The notes beneath the pieces were generated by a model, which did no database searches, was not told the origin of the DNA, and saw only the letters and a list, made by a program, of their open reading frames with translations. Position numbers and translations under genes: made by a program. This document shows, in pieces, positions 8,849 to 17,785 of a stretch of 64,000 nt of DNA (positions within the stretch are counted from its first letter, which is position 1; each line of letters opens with the position of its first letter). The DNA comes from Aureibaculum algae (lineage in GTDB: Bacteria > Bacteroidota > Bacteroidia > Flavobacteriales > Flavobacteriaceae): the NCBI RefSeq assembly GCF_006065315.1, contig NZ_CP040749.1:2804501-2868500 (forward strand), given 5' to 3'.

Positions 8849-9262
8849 TTAACCTTGTATTTTATCGAACGTAATAAGACCTCCTCCATTTTCTGTAAGG
8901 ATTAATGTCTGTAAGGATGCATCGTAGGTTATAACACCTAATAGGTTATCATCAATAAGATTAATATTAATGGTCGACCCAACCAAGGTATAAGTGGTGT
9001 TTACCACTTCAAGCAGCACACAACCATCCAAGCTTTCATCAGTGCCTTTTATAATTGCACTACCGTCCGCCATAAAATCGATAGAGGTTTCCTTTTCACA
9101 TGCTGTGATAATATCATACGATACTGACTCTAAATACCATGTGCCAGAGGTGAGCAGGTCTAAAGTTGTAGGCAGTGAACTATCTGAACAATGATCATCA
9201 CTACTACAACTAAATGTGAATAGTACTACTAATAGAATGTTAATAAGTTTAATTGTTTTCAT
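8849..9262 (-). CDS. Lipocalin-like domain lipoprotein
   Basis: A 137-aa lipoprotein. The start at 9262 (MKTIKLINILLVVLF, lipobox FSCS) is preferred over a 14-residue longer one because it begins directly with the signal peptide. The mature part resembles small lipocalin-like lipoproteins of Bacteroidota: LLTSGTWYLESVSYD (the family's GTW start), IDFMADGSAIIKG, TYTLVGSTININ and LQTLILTENGGGLITFDKI. These are successive beta-strands of one barrel-like sheet. Cys residues in SDDHCSDSS, ITACEKE and LDGCVLL could form disulfides in the periplasm. No function is known. It stands alone between the GAF-AraC regulator and the hybrid sensor. Confidence 0.68.
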   Translation of the reverse strand: MKTIKLINILLVVLFTFSCSSDDHCSDSSLPTTLDLLTSGTWYLESVSYDIITACEKETSIDFMADGSAIIKGTDESLDGCVLLEVVNTTYTLVGSTININLIDDNLLGVITYDASLQTLILTENGGGLITFDKIQG

Positions 9263-9352
9263 AATGTGGAATTTTAAAAAGAAATGGAAACTAGGTAACT
9301 TCACGTATTAAATTTTTGGTTTGCATATTTCAAATGATTTATGGCTTCTTAG

Positions 9353-9502
9353 CTATCTTTTAATAAATTTTAACGTTTTAAATATTTTATTATCACACAT
9401 GATGTGAAACACATAAATACCCTTTTTTAAATGGTCTATACTCATGTATATCTTTGATGAATCATTAGAATTAGTTTTATCATTTACTTGTTGGGTTGCC
9501 AT
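9353..9502 (-). CDS. Small ORF resembling a type IX secretion C-terminal tail
   Basis: A 49-codon frame starting with ATG at 9502. Its second half reads YMSIDHLKKGIYVFHIM followed by a Lys/Arg end (FIKR). That is the pattern of the last strands of a T9SS type A sorting domain, in which an L..GIYVV.I strand precedes a basic terminus. Such domains are normally fused to large secreted proteins, and this one has no cargo and no signal peptide. It may be the remnant of a deleted gene with a chance start codon, or a real small protein. Length and isolation keep confidence low. Confidence 0.45.
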   Translation of the reverse strand: MATQQVNDKTNSNDSSKIYMSIDHLKKGIYVFHIMCDNKIFKTLKFIKR

Positions 9503-9648
9503 AATTATTTTTTAGGAGAAAACATAACTGATTTATAATTATGTCAAAAATAGATGCCTCATAGCAAACAGGTTGTCACCATTGTAACAATGTATAGAAG
9601 AAATGTAACATAGCTTGAAAAGCCTATGTTTAGAGGCTTATAGAAGTT

Positions 9649-12600
9649 TTATTTTGAAATATATACCGTTGGCGTACAGTTATATGTTTCCTTAAAGCAC
9701 TTTATAAAATAAGAAGGGGTGTTAAAACCAATTTGATACGCAATATCTGAAACGCTTAAATCGGAATTTTTTAAATAGTTTAATGATAATTTAAGGCGTT
9801 GTGACCTAATAAACTCACTGGTAGTTAAACCCGTTAATGCTTTTAGTTTTCTGTGTAATTGCATTCTACTCATTTGCATCGCAGTTACAAAGGTGTTTGA
9901 ATTAAACGCTGGATTTGTTAATTGTTCATCTAAAACTTTCTGAACACGTTTAAAAAATTGTTGATCAACAGAGGTTACTGAAATATCTTTAGCTTTTATT
10001 TCAAACTCTTGACTGTACTTACTTCTTAATTGTCTACGTAGTTCTATAAGCTTCTGTACATGTAATTTTAGTTTTTTGCTACTAAACGGTTTAGTTAGGT
10101 AGACGTCTGCTCCCGTTGTCAATCCTTTTACTTCATGTTCCTCCCCTACTTTTGCTGTTAGTAAAATGATAGGAATATGACTTGTTCTCTCGTCATTTTT
10201 AAGTGTATCACACAATTCAATACCATTTTTAACCGGCATCATTACATCGCTAATTATGATATCTGGAATATTGCTAATTGCTTTTTTAATACCACGTTCA
10301 CCATTATTGGCTTCAAGGATTTTATAATCATTTTCAAAAATTGACCTGGTAAATTGCCGAACGTCCAAATCGTCTTCAACAATTAATACTAATGGTTTTT
10401 CTTGTTTGTTGACTTTATCATCTTGAAAAATTACATCCGCCTCATACACGTTGTTTTCTTCTATGGGCAATTCATCTTCAACGATTTCAGATGGATTATA
10501 AAGTGAGCGTTCAATAGGCAATGTCACTGTAAATTGAATAAAATCATCATCAAAAGTATTAGCAATAATAGTACCATGAGACAAGCTACTTAACTCTTTT
10601 ACCAATGCTAAACCTATACCAACCCCATCAGAATTTTTACTAGTTTGAAAGAAGCGTTTAAACAGCTTTGGCAAATCGTCGTTAGTTAAAGTATTTCCAT
10701 TATTTACAATACTTATTATTAATTGACCATCTTTACGTGTTGAGTTAAATTGAATTTCGCCATTATCTGGCGTGTATTTTATAGCATTGGATAATAAATT
10801 TGTTACTATTTTTTCAATAACGTCGCTATCAAAATAAACAGCTTCTGCTTTTACAATTTGCTTTGAAAAATGGATGTTTTTTTCTTGTGCTTTAAACTCA
10901 AACGCGGCTAATAATTGTTTTAGTAACATGGACAAATTACCCCGGCTAACTGACAATTTTAAACTCCCCGATTCTAATTTTGATAAATCTAAAAGCTGAT
11001 CAACTAAATTCAATAAGCGTTTTGAATTACGCTGCATTAACGATAAATCTTCCTTATCTTGAAGTGAAAGTTTCTCCTTTGACATTTGACGTTCAATTGG
11101 ACCAGAAATTAGCGTTAATGGTGTTCTGAATTCATGAGAAATATTAGTGTATAATTTAGTTTTAAATTCATCTAATTTTTTGAGACGTTTAGTTTCAGCA
11201 TGTTCCATTTCTAAATTCAATTTCATTTGCCATCGCCATTTTAAATATTTAAAAACCGCATACACAGTTAAAATTAATAGAAGTACATACATCAATTTAG
11301 CGGTATTGGTTAAATACCATGGCTGTAAAATTGTAAAGCTATAGGTGGCGGTATTTTGATCCCAAACACCATCATAATTACTTGATTTAACTTTAAAAAT
11401 ATAGGTGTTTGGTTCTAAATTGGTATAATGAGCTATATTGTCATTACCAGATTCTATCCAGTTTTTGTCGTGATTTATCAATTTATATTTATAATTATTT
11501 CGCTCTGGCAGCGAAAAATGTAAACCAGCAAACGTAAAAGTAACTGTGTTTTCGTTGAATTTTAACGTTTGATTATTAATTAATTCTCGCTTTTTAGCAA
11601 ACACCTCTAATTTATTAATAACTGTTTTTGGTGCTATTGGGTTTGTGGTTAACTCACTTGGCTTAAACCAGTTTAGTCCTTCTAAACCTCCAAAATATAA
11701 AAATCCATTTTTATCTTTAAAATAAGCACCTGTATTAAATTCCAATGACTGTAAACCATCAAAATTATTATAATTGATAATGGGTAATGAATCGTTTAAA
11801 GACACCTTAGAAATTCCATGGTTAGAACTTAACCAAAGGTTGTTTTGATTGTCTGGCAACACACTATAAATAACGTTATTAGGCAAGTCGTTTTCGCTTG
11901 TAAGGCCTTTAACTGTGTTTGTCATTGTATTGTATTGTTGTAAACCATTACCATTGGTTCCAATCCATAAAATCTTATCTTGATGAGAGAAATAAAGAGA
12001 TTTAATTTTGCCTTCTACAACCTTAATTTTATTTATCGAATCTGTAATTAAATCATATTTAAAAAGTCCGTTTTCCTCTGTACCAATCCATAATGTATTC
12101 CGCTCCCCCTCTTCTACAGTTCTTATATTATTAGTTGTAAGTGTTTTATAAAGTTCTGAATTGATTTGTTTTATGATGCCTTTTTCAAGGTCATATTGAA
12201 TTATACCATTATCACGTGTTGCAAGCCAAATGTTGTTGTTAGCATCCTTATAAATTTTCCAAATAGTAAAACTTGATAGACTTTCTATGTCATGAAAACT
12301 CCCTGTTTCATCTAAAATATTTAATCCTTCACCTTGAAAACCGATCCAAAGTTTATTCTCCCAAAACATTAGGCTCATAATTCTATCTGAACTAATTTTA
12401 GAATTGGAAGTTGTATATGTATTATAGGTGTTTTCGGTTTGGTTGTAACTTGTTAGTCCTTTACCCGAAGTGCCAACCCAAATTACATTATTCGTATCAA
12501 TCGTAATTGCTCTAACTACGTCTACATTAGCATTTACTGGTGTTTGATTATTAGTTAATACATTGAATTTTGCTAAATTTTCATCATAATAACTCAAGCC

Positions 12601-13545
12601 TGCACCATCAGTTCCTAACCATATTGTACCTGTAAAATCTTGAAATAAACTTAAAACATCATTATAACTTAAAGCAAAAGGATTTGTTTTTTTAGCTGTA
12701 AAATGTATTATCTTTTGTTGAAAATTATCAAGTAAATATACCCCATCGCCATAAGTAGCAACCCAAAGTCTATTCTTATGATCAACAAGTAAGGATTGTA
12801 TATTTAAATTATCTGGTAAGGTATTATTCCCTAATTTTTTTAACTTTTTTAGTTCATTCCTCTCCCTTTCTAAAAAATAGAGTCCATCTCCATAGGTGCC
12901 GACCCATGTTTTTTTGTTTTTGTCTTGAACTGAAATACTGTAATTAACTGCACTATTCACAAATTTATTGGTATAGGTTGATGCGGAAATTTCTATAATC
13001 GAATTTGTTGCTGATGCATATATTTTACCATTTGATTCGTGTATATTATAAATATCCTTAGCTGTATCCTCTACTTTTAATAGTTGAATGGTATCGCTAT
13101 TAGAAATTTTATATAGGCCATTGCCATAGGTACCAATAAAGTAATTCTGTTTTTTATCTTGATAGATAGCACTGACATTTTTAAACTTAGGTATTGCAGT
13201 AAAAGAATCTGTTTCTATTGTATATTTTTCCAGTTCACCAGCGATGGTAACAATCCAAATATCACCTTTTCTATCCACATATACTTTTCCTAATTTACTG
13301 TAGCTAGGTCTTGTAATATCAGTAAATTGTTTGTTATAATATTTAAATGTTTTACCATCATAACGATTAAGTCCGTCTTGTGTAGCAAACCATAAATACC
13401 CAATACTATCTTGGGCAATACTTAATACACTATTTTGCGATAAACCTTCTTCGATCGATAGAGATCTGAATGAAATTTGTTTATTTATTTGAGCAGGTGA
13501 AAACTGAATAAAAAAACTAAATAAAACAAAACAAAAATGGCGCAT
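9649..13545 (-). CDS. Hybrid two-component system regulator (HTCS), complete
   Basis: A 1298-aa one-polypeptide signalling protein of the Bacteroidota HTCS type. Start 13545 is chosen because MRHFCFVLFSFFIQFSPAQ is a normal signal peptide and a TAGTTTTG promoter-like element lies 33 bp upstream, inside the longer frame. Order: signal peptide; periplasmic Reg_prop repeats with many LWxGTxGxGL motifs (about 25-660); Y_Y_Y domain (about 665-735); one membrane helix (about 742-765); HisKA with SHEFRTP (about 805); HATPase with N-box LLSNAIKYTPDNG and G-box GVGIGLALVKEL; receiver with ISDVMMPVKNG (phospho-Asp near 1097) and TKPF; AraC HTH at the C-terminus. HTCS proteins usually sense oligosaccharides and switch on a neighbouring polysaccharide locus, but none lies beside this one. 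Confidence 0.93.
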   Translation of the reverse strand: MRHFCFVLFSFFIQFSPAQINKQISFRSLSIEEGLSQNSVLSIAQDSIGYLWFATQDGLNRYDGKTFKYYNKQFTDITRPSYSKLGKVYVDRKGDIWIVTIAGELEKYTIETDSFTAIPKFKNVSAIYQDKKQNYFIGTYGNGLYKISNSDTIQLLKVEDTAKDIYNIHESNGKIYASATNSIIEISASTYTNKFVNSAVNYSISVQDKNKKTWVGTYGDGLYFLERERNELKKLKKLGNNTLPDNLNIQSLLVDHKNRLWVATYGDGVYLLDNFQQKIIHFTAKKTNPFALSYNDVLSLFQDFTGTIWLGTDGAGLSYYDENLAKFNVLTNNQTPVNANVDVVRAITIDTNNVIWVGTSGKGLTSYNQTENTYNTYTTSNSKISSDRIMSLMFWENKLWIGFQGEGLNILDETGSFHDIESLSSFTIWKIYKDANNNIWLATRDNGIIQYDLEKGIIKQINSELYKTLTTNNIRTVEEGERNTLWIGTEENGLFKYDLITDSINKIKVVEGKIKSLYFSHQDKILWIGTNGNGLQQYNTMTNTVKGLTSENDLPNNVIYSVLPDNQNNLWLSSNHGISKVSLNDSLPIINYNNFDGLQSLEFNTGAYFKDKNGFLYFGGLEGLNWFKPSELTTNPIAPKTVINKLEVFAKKRELINNQTLKFNENTVTFTFAGLHFSLPERNNYKYKLINHDKNWIESGNDNIAHYTNLEPNTYIFKVKSSNYDGVWDQNTATYSFTILQPWYLTNTAKLMYVLLLILTVYAVFKYLKWRWQMKLNLEMEHAETKRLKKLDEFKTKLYTNISHEFRTPLTLISGPIERQMSKEKLSLQDKEDLSLMQRNSKRLLNLVDQLLDLSKLESGSLKLSVSRGNLSMLLKQLLAAFEFKAQEKNIHFSKQIVKAEAVYFDSDVIEKIVTNLLSNAIKYTPDNGEIQFNSTRKDGQLIISIVNNGNTLTNDDLPKLFKRFFQTSKNSDGVGIGLALVKELSSLSHGTIIANTFDDDFIQFTVTLPIERSLYNPSEIVEDELPIEENNVYEADVIFQDDKVNKQEKPLVLIVEDDLDVRQFTRSIFENDYKILEANNGERGIKKAISNIPDIIISDVMMPVKNGIELCDTLKNDERTSHIPIILLTAKVGEEHEVKGLTTGADVYLTKPFSSKKLKLHVQKLIELRRQLRSKYSQEFEIKAKDISVTSVDQQFFKRVQKVLDEQLTNPAFNSNTFVTAMQMSRMQLHRKLKALTGLTTSEFIRSQRLKLSLNYLKNSDLSVSDIAYQIGFNTPSYFIKCFKETYNCTPTVYISK

Positions 13546-13577
13546 ATAATAATTTTTATATGTATCAATGTGTTTCA

Positions 13578-13585
13578 CAAAACTA
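13578..13585 (-). promoter_or_regulatory. Candidate -7 promoter element of HTCS gene
   Basis: The minus strand reads TAGTTTTG, which fits TAnnTTTG, 33 bp upstream of the chosen ATG at 13545. A convincing -33 element is not seen. Its position inside the longer possible reading frame supports the shorter start. Confidence 0.35.
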
Positions 13586-13941
13586 AAGTAAATTGATTCA
13601 TAAGAACTAAAATAGAGTGACTTTTTCAAAAAGAGCATTCGATTTATATTGTACAAATTTTAATTATAGAGTTATTACATTTTTAAGAAATGTAAGCAAA
13701 ACGAAGTTTACAGCAAGTTAAATAAAAAATTAAAAACAATAAAGAATATCTTTATTTGTAAAGATCATATGTAATAATTGTTTTAATAAAATCATTTTTT
13801 AAGTATGAAAAGAAAAGTTCTTATCAGATAAGTATATATTCGGTTAACAGGAACATCTATATGAAAATTACTTTTTGATTATTAAAATAGCTTGTGATTC
13901 TATAGCCTTCTGCCACCCCGACGAGTTAAAGTCAATTAAGT

Positions 13942-13971
13942 ATCACGACGAAGTACGAGGAGTAATCCTGT
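13942..13971. repeat. Dispersed copy of the 5' array core repeat
   Basis: A single about 30-bp core beginning ATCACGACGA and ending GTAATCCTGT matches the cores of the array at 75-660 with a few substitutions. It lies in the intergenic space between the HTCS and the radical SAM gene. This shows the core is a mobile or dispersed element and not only a local tandem repeat. The rest of the space (13546-14025) shows nothing else. Confidence 0.8.
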
Positions 13972-14025
13972 TCATTTCAAATAACTAAAATTTTAAAATA
14001 ACCGAACCAAGTAGGTATTACGTTT

Positions 14026-14970
14026 TTAAGATTGCAATGATGTTTCAATACTTTTCCCTTGCCAAAGGTCTTTTTCGGCTAATTTTTTATCAATTTTTGC
14101 AACGATTTCAAAATTCTTTAAATTCCACTTTGGTGCAATTAATAAATGACTTGGCGATTCGCTAATAAAGCGTTCTATAATAATATCTGGTCGTAACAAG
14201 GCCACAAAATCGGTTACAAAATCTACATAGTCTTCAACCGTAAATAAACGAAACTGTTCTGGATTGTCCTTAAACTGTTTTGCCATCATGGTATGTTTGA
14301 CTACTTGTAATTGATGCAATTTTAAGCTGTTTATGGGCAGTTTTGATAATTCCTTGGCGTGGTTTAAAATATCTGCTTTACTTTCTCCTGGTAAACCAAT
14401 AATCATATGAGCACCTAAATGCAAGCCTCTGTTTTTAGCGAGTTCATAGGCTTCAATCGTTTCTTTATAAGTGTGACAACGATTTACATCTTTAAGGGTT
14501 CTTTCCAACGTACTTTCTACTCCAAACTCTAAAGAAATGTAATTATCTTTTGCTAAATCAGATAAAAAATCAATTAAATCGGCATTAATACAATCTGGTC
14601 GTGTCCCAATAACCAAGCCTATTACTTTAGGGTGATTGATAGCCTCGTAATACAATTGCTTCACCAAATTGATGTCTGCGTAAGTATTGGTATACGCTTG
14701 AAAATAGGCTAAATACTGCTGTGTTTTATATTTTTTGGAAAAGAATGCAATGCCTTCGTCCAACTGTTGGGTAATGCTCTTATTGGGTTTACAATAATAA
14801 GGATTAAAGGTACTATTATTACAATAGGTGCAACCTCCTACTCCTTTAGTGCCATCTCTGTTTGGACACGTAAAACCTGTATCTAACGAAATTTTTTGAA
14901 CACGTTCAGAAAATGTCCGTTTGATATAGGACGAGTAATCGTTGTATCGTTTGTTATTATTGAATTGCAT
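14026..14970 (-). CDS. TIGR01212-family radical SAM protein (YhcC-like)
   Basis: A 314-aa radical SAM protein. The start of the protein has the family signature YSSYIKRTFSERVQKISLDTGFTCPNRDG, followed by the cluster-binding stretch GGCTYCNNSTFNP. The iron-sulfur cysteines are C34, C47 and C50; the unusually long first spacing is characteristic of the YhcC/Elp3-like group. Downstream, LEFGVES, HMIIGLPGES and the HQLQVVKHT motif are also typical. Length matches the usual 300-320 aa. The reaction catalysed by the family is not established. The gene is monocistronic as far as can be seen. Confidence 0.9.
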   Translation of the reverse strand: MQFNNNKRYNDYSSYIKRTFSERVQKISLDTGFTCPNRDGTKGVGGCTYCNNSTFNPYYCKPNKSITQQLDEGIAFFSKKYKTQQYLAYFQAYTNTYADINLVKQLYYEAINHPKVIGLVIGTRPDCINADLIDFLSDLAKDNYISLEFGVESTLERTLKDVNRCHTYKETIEAYELAKNRGLHLGAHMIIGLPGESKADILNHAKELSKLPINSLKLHQLQVVKHTMMAKQFKDNPEQFRLFTVEDYVDFVTDFVALLRPDIIIERFISESPSHLLIAPKWNLKNFEIVAKIDKKLAEKDLWQGKSIETSLQS

Positions 14971-15307
14971 TTGGACTGTAAAATTAAAGCTTTATTACTA
15001 CTTAAGCATCAATTGATTTTCTTCTTTTTAAGTACAATCTATATGGTGAGTATACACGAGTAGTACTCTTTTATTTTCTATAAATACTTATAATAAAATC
15101 TTACCACTAAAAGGATAGCAATGTAGAAATGTAAAAAATCTATTATTTTTACATTTTACATTTATAATGTATTTTTGATAAAAAACAATTCTCAGAACCA
15201 ATACACTATGATTTTTTAATTATAGAGACTTGACTAATCGCAGTATTCCGTTATCATTATCTTATTCATTATAAAAATAAATATCACTTTCATTTTAATA
15301 ATTTCAT
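14971..15307. other. Divergent intergenic region, no gene seen
   Basis: This AT-rich stretch lies between the minus-strand radical SAM gene and the plus-strand flavoprotein and must hold both promoters. No perfect TAnnTTTG element, hairpin or small gene was found in it. Confidence 0.5.
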
Positions 15308-17095
15308 ATGAATTACCTTAATAAAAATAATAATCTTTCTAACAAACGTGTTTTAGGAATTATTGGAATGGGACCACGAGGATTATATGCACTAGAAAAT
15401 TTGATCATTGGTTTAAGCGAAAAGAATTCATTAAAGAATTTACATATGCTACTCTTTGAAGAAACTGGATATTTTGGAAATGGAGCTGTGTATAGATTGG
15501 ATCAAGTTGAAACAAATTGGATTAATATTTCAGAACGCATATTAATCTTAGAAAGTAGACCGAAGATAATTTTGGATACAATTACAATTCCTGAATTTCC
15601 TTCATATCATGAATGGATAAGCAAAGAGTTTTCTCTACTGAGTAATAAAGAACCTGACAATTATCCTCCTAGAGCCAAGGTTGGGGCCTATTTACACAAG
15701 CGATTTGAAACTTTTATCAAACCTTTGTTAGAAATAGAAATGGTCTCTTTATTTAAAGAAAAAGTTCAGGTTGTAGACCTTTTAGAAAATAATAAATTAA
15801 AAGTGGAGACCAATTTAAATACTTATGACTACTTAGATGAAATTCTACTTACAATTGGACATCAACCTACAGCATTATCGAAACAACTCATAGCATGGGA
15901 AAAGTATGCTCAGGAAAATGAAAACGTAACACTTTGTAAAGCACCATATCCAATTCAAAACATATTAGATTGTGCGTATTTAGATACAAAAAAAACCATC
16001 GGTGTACGCGGATTTGGTTTGGCGATGATTGATGTAGTACGGGGTATAGCCAGTCAATATGGTAATTTTACCATAATAGACGAACAAACCCATGCATGTG
16101 AATACACTTCGACGTTTGACATAAAAAATTGGTTTGTTCCTTTTTCTCTTGACGGCCTCCCTCCTGCTCCAAAACCCTTAAATGCTGAAATTGATGAATT
16201 ATTTAAACCTTCACAAAAACATATTTCTAATTTTGAAGATGAAATCGGGAATCCTTCTATTCAAAGAAGTGCAACTAATTCTGATTTTTTAATCGATGCC
16301 ATATCAAAAATTACCGCAGCTATTTATTTAAATCTACCAACCTCAAATTCCGAAGAGCATTTAGACCATAAAGAAACAACAAGATTAGTAAAGAACTGGT
16401 TGAAAAATGATTCTTTTGAACATGCCATAATTACCTCTAAGAAATTAGCCACAACACAACAAATGGAAAATTATGTAGGCATGGCAGTAGGTAATAAAAC
16501 CGTTAGTTTAGACTTCTGCATTGGTCAAGTTTGGAGACATTGTCAACCTTCAATTTACAAACAACTCTCCTATAATGAATGTAACAATGAAGTCTTCGCT
16601 GAAATAATAAACTTAGACGAAAGAATGAAAAGATATGCATATGGTCCACCTGTAGAGAGTATTCAACAACTATTAGCCTTGGTTTCTGCTGGTGTGATGA
16701 CTTTTGATTTTATTAATGATCCTGAAATTAAACGTACTGGTGAGGGATGGAATTTCATTTCGGATGATAAGCATAAAATGGTTCATTTTATGATCGATTC
16801 TGTTTTAGATTCCCCTGAAATAAAATCTGTTACTTCGTCCGTTGTCAAGCAGCTCCTTTTAAATGATTTAATAAAACCCGTTCATGATGATTTAGGTATT
16901 TTAACTGATAAAAAGGGTTACCTAATCCCAAATGACAGTAAAAAATTCGTTCCTATCGCATTACTAGGTAGACTTGCAAAAGGTACCATCATAGGTGTTG
17001 ATGCTATTCTCGAATGTTTCGGTGATAGACCTAAATCGTGGTCTAAAGAAGCCGTAAAAAGACACATGAACTGGATTGAAATAAATAACCATTAA
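15308..17095 (+). CDS. FAD/NAD(P)-binding protein (FAD_NAD_binding_9 type)
   Basis: A 595-aa protein with an N-terminal Rossmann dinucleotide-binding motif GIIGMGPRGLYALENL (G20, G22, G25). NGAVYRLDQVETNWINIS and ILLTIGHQP (a late Gly-containing strand) also fit the PF13454 FAD/NAD(P)-binding family. The region of about residues 120-130 (YPPRAKVGAYLHKRFETF) is likewise typical. This family includes amine or hydroxylase-like flavoproteins, but the substrate of this member cannot be read from sequence. No signal peptide or membrane helix is present, so it is cytosolic. It precedes the DUF892 protein by 144 bp and the GH3-type gene lies further on, all on the plus strand. Confidence 0.78.
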   Translation: MNYLNKNNNLSNKRVLGIIGMGPRGLYALENLIIGLSEKNSLKNLHMLLFEETGYFGNGAVYRLDQVETNWINISERILILESRPKIILDTITIPEFPSYHEWISKEFSLLSNKEPDNYPPRAKVGAYLHKRFETFIKPLLEIEMVSLFKEKVQVVDLLENNKLKVETNLNTYDYLDEILLTIGHQPTALSKQLIAWEKYAQENENVTLCKAPYPIQNILDCAYLDTKKTIGVRGFGLAMIDVVRGIASQYGNFTIIDEQTHACEYTSTFDIKNWFVPFSLDGLPPAPKPLNAEIDELFKPSQKHISNFEDEIGNPSIQRSATNSDFLIDAISKITAAIYLNLPTSNSEEHLDHKETTRLVKNWLKNDSFEHAIITSKKLATTQQMENYVGMAVGNKTVSLDFCIGQVWRHCQPSIYKQLSYNECNNEVFAEIINLDERMKRYAYGPPVESIQQLLALVSAGVMTFDFINDPEIKRTGEGWNFISDDKHKMVHFMIDSVLDSPEIKSVTSSVVKQLLLNDLIKPVHDDLGILTDKKGYLIPNDSKKFVPIALLGRLAKGTIIGVDAILECFGDRPKSWSKEAVKRHMNWIEINNH

Positions 17096-17239
17096 CTACT
17101 GCTATCTTTATTATTACTAAACCTTAACAACCATTGATCTAAATCCATTTCTTTATTTGGGTTAATACTTTCCTTTTTATAGTTAATCGTTCATTTGTAT
17201 ACGCCTTATTTTAGTCTTCTAATTGAAAAATAAAAAGGT

Positions 17240-17734
17240 ATGAAAACATTAAACGATTTATTCAATCATCAAATAAAGGATTTGTACAGTGCTGAAACAC
17301 AATTACTTTCTGCACTTCCCAAAATGGCAGAAAATGCTAACAATAAAAAACTAATCAAAGCATTTGAAAATCATTTAAAAGAAACGAAAGAGCAAAAGAG
17401 TAAACTTGAAACCATTTGCAGAGAATTAAATATTTCTCCATCCGGAGCAAAATGTCATGCCATGAAAGGTTTAATAAAAGAGGCCAAAAACTTTATGAAT
17501 GCAGTAGAAGATAATGAAGTAATGGATGCCGGATTAATAGCGGAAGCACAACGCATTGAACACTACGAAATTTCAGGTTATGGAACTGCTGTTAGATATG
17601 CCAAGGAATTAGGTTTAAGACAAGTTGCTGAAAATTTACAAGAAATTCTTAATGAAGAGTATAATGCTGATCATACCTTAAATGAAATTGCGGAAAACAG
17701 GGTCAATAGAAAAGCTTTGGAGAGAATAAAGTAA
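17240..17734 (+). CDS. Ferritin-like DUF892 family protein (YciE/YciF type)
   Basis: A 164-aa four-helix protein beginning with MKTLNDLFNHQIKDLYSAETQLLSALPKMAENA, the hallmark opening of the DUF892 (YciF) family. HLKETKEQKSKLETIC and the later AQRIEHYEISGYGTAVRYAKELG supply the Glu/His metal-ligand pattern of ferritin-like carboxylate proteins. The family is induced by osmotic, stationary-phase or bile stress in other bacteria; a catalytic role is unproven. The gene lies 51 bp upstream of the GH3-family gene. The stress theme matches the CsbD and DUF2383 genes further on. Confidence 0.92.
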   Translation: MKTLNDLFNHQIKDLYSAETQLLSALPKMAENANNKKLIKAFENHLKETKEQKSKLETICRELNISPSGAKCHAMKGLIKEAKNFMNAVEDNEVMDAGLIAEAQRIEHYEISGYGTAVRYAKELGLRQVAENLQEILNEEYNADHTLNEIAENRVNRKALERIK

Positions 17735-17785
17735 AATTTAGATGATCGTAAATTAACCAAAGTATGAATCTATAAATTAAAAAAA

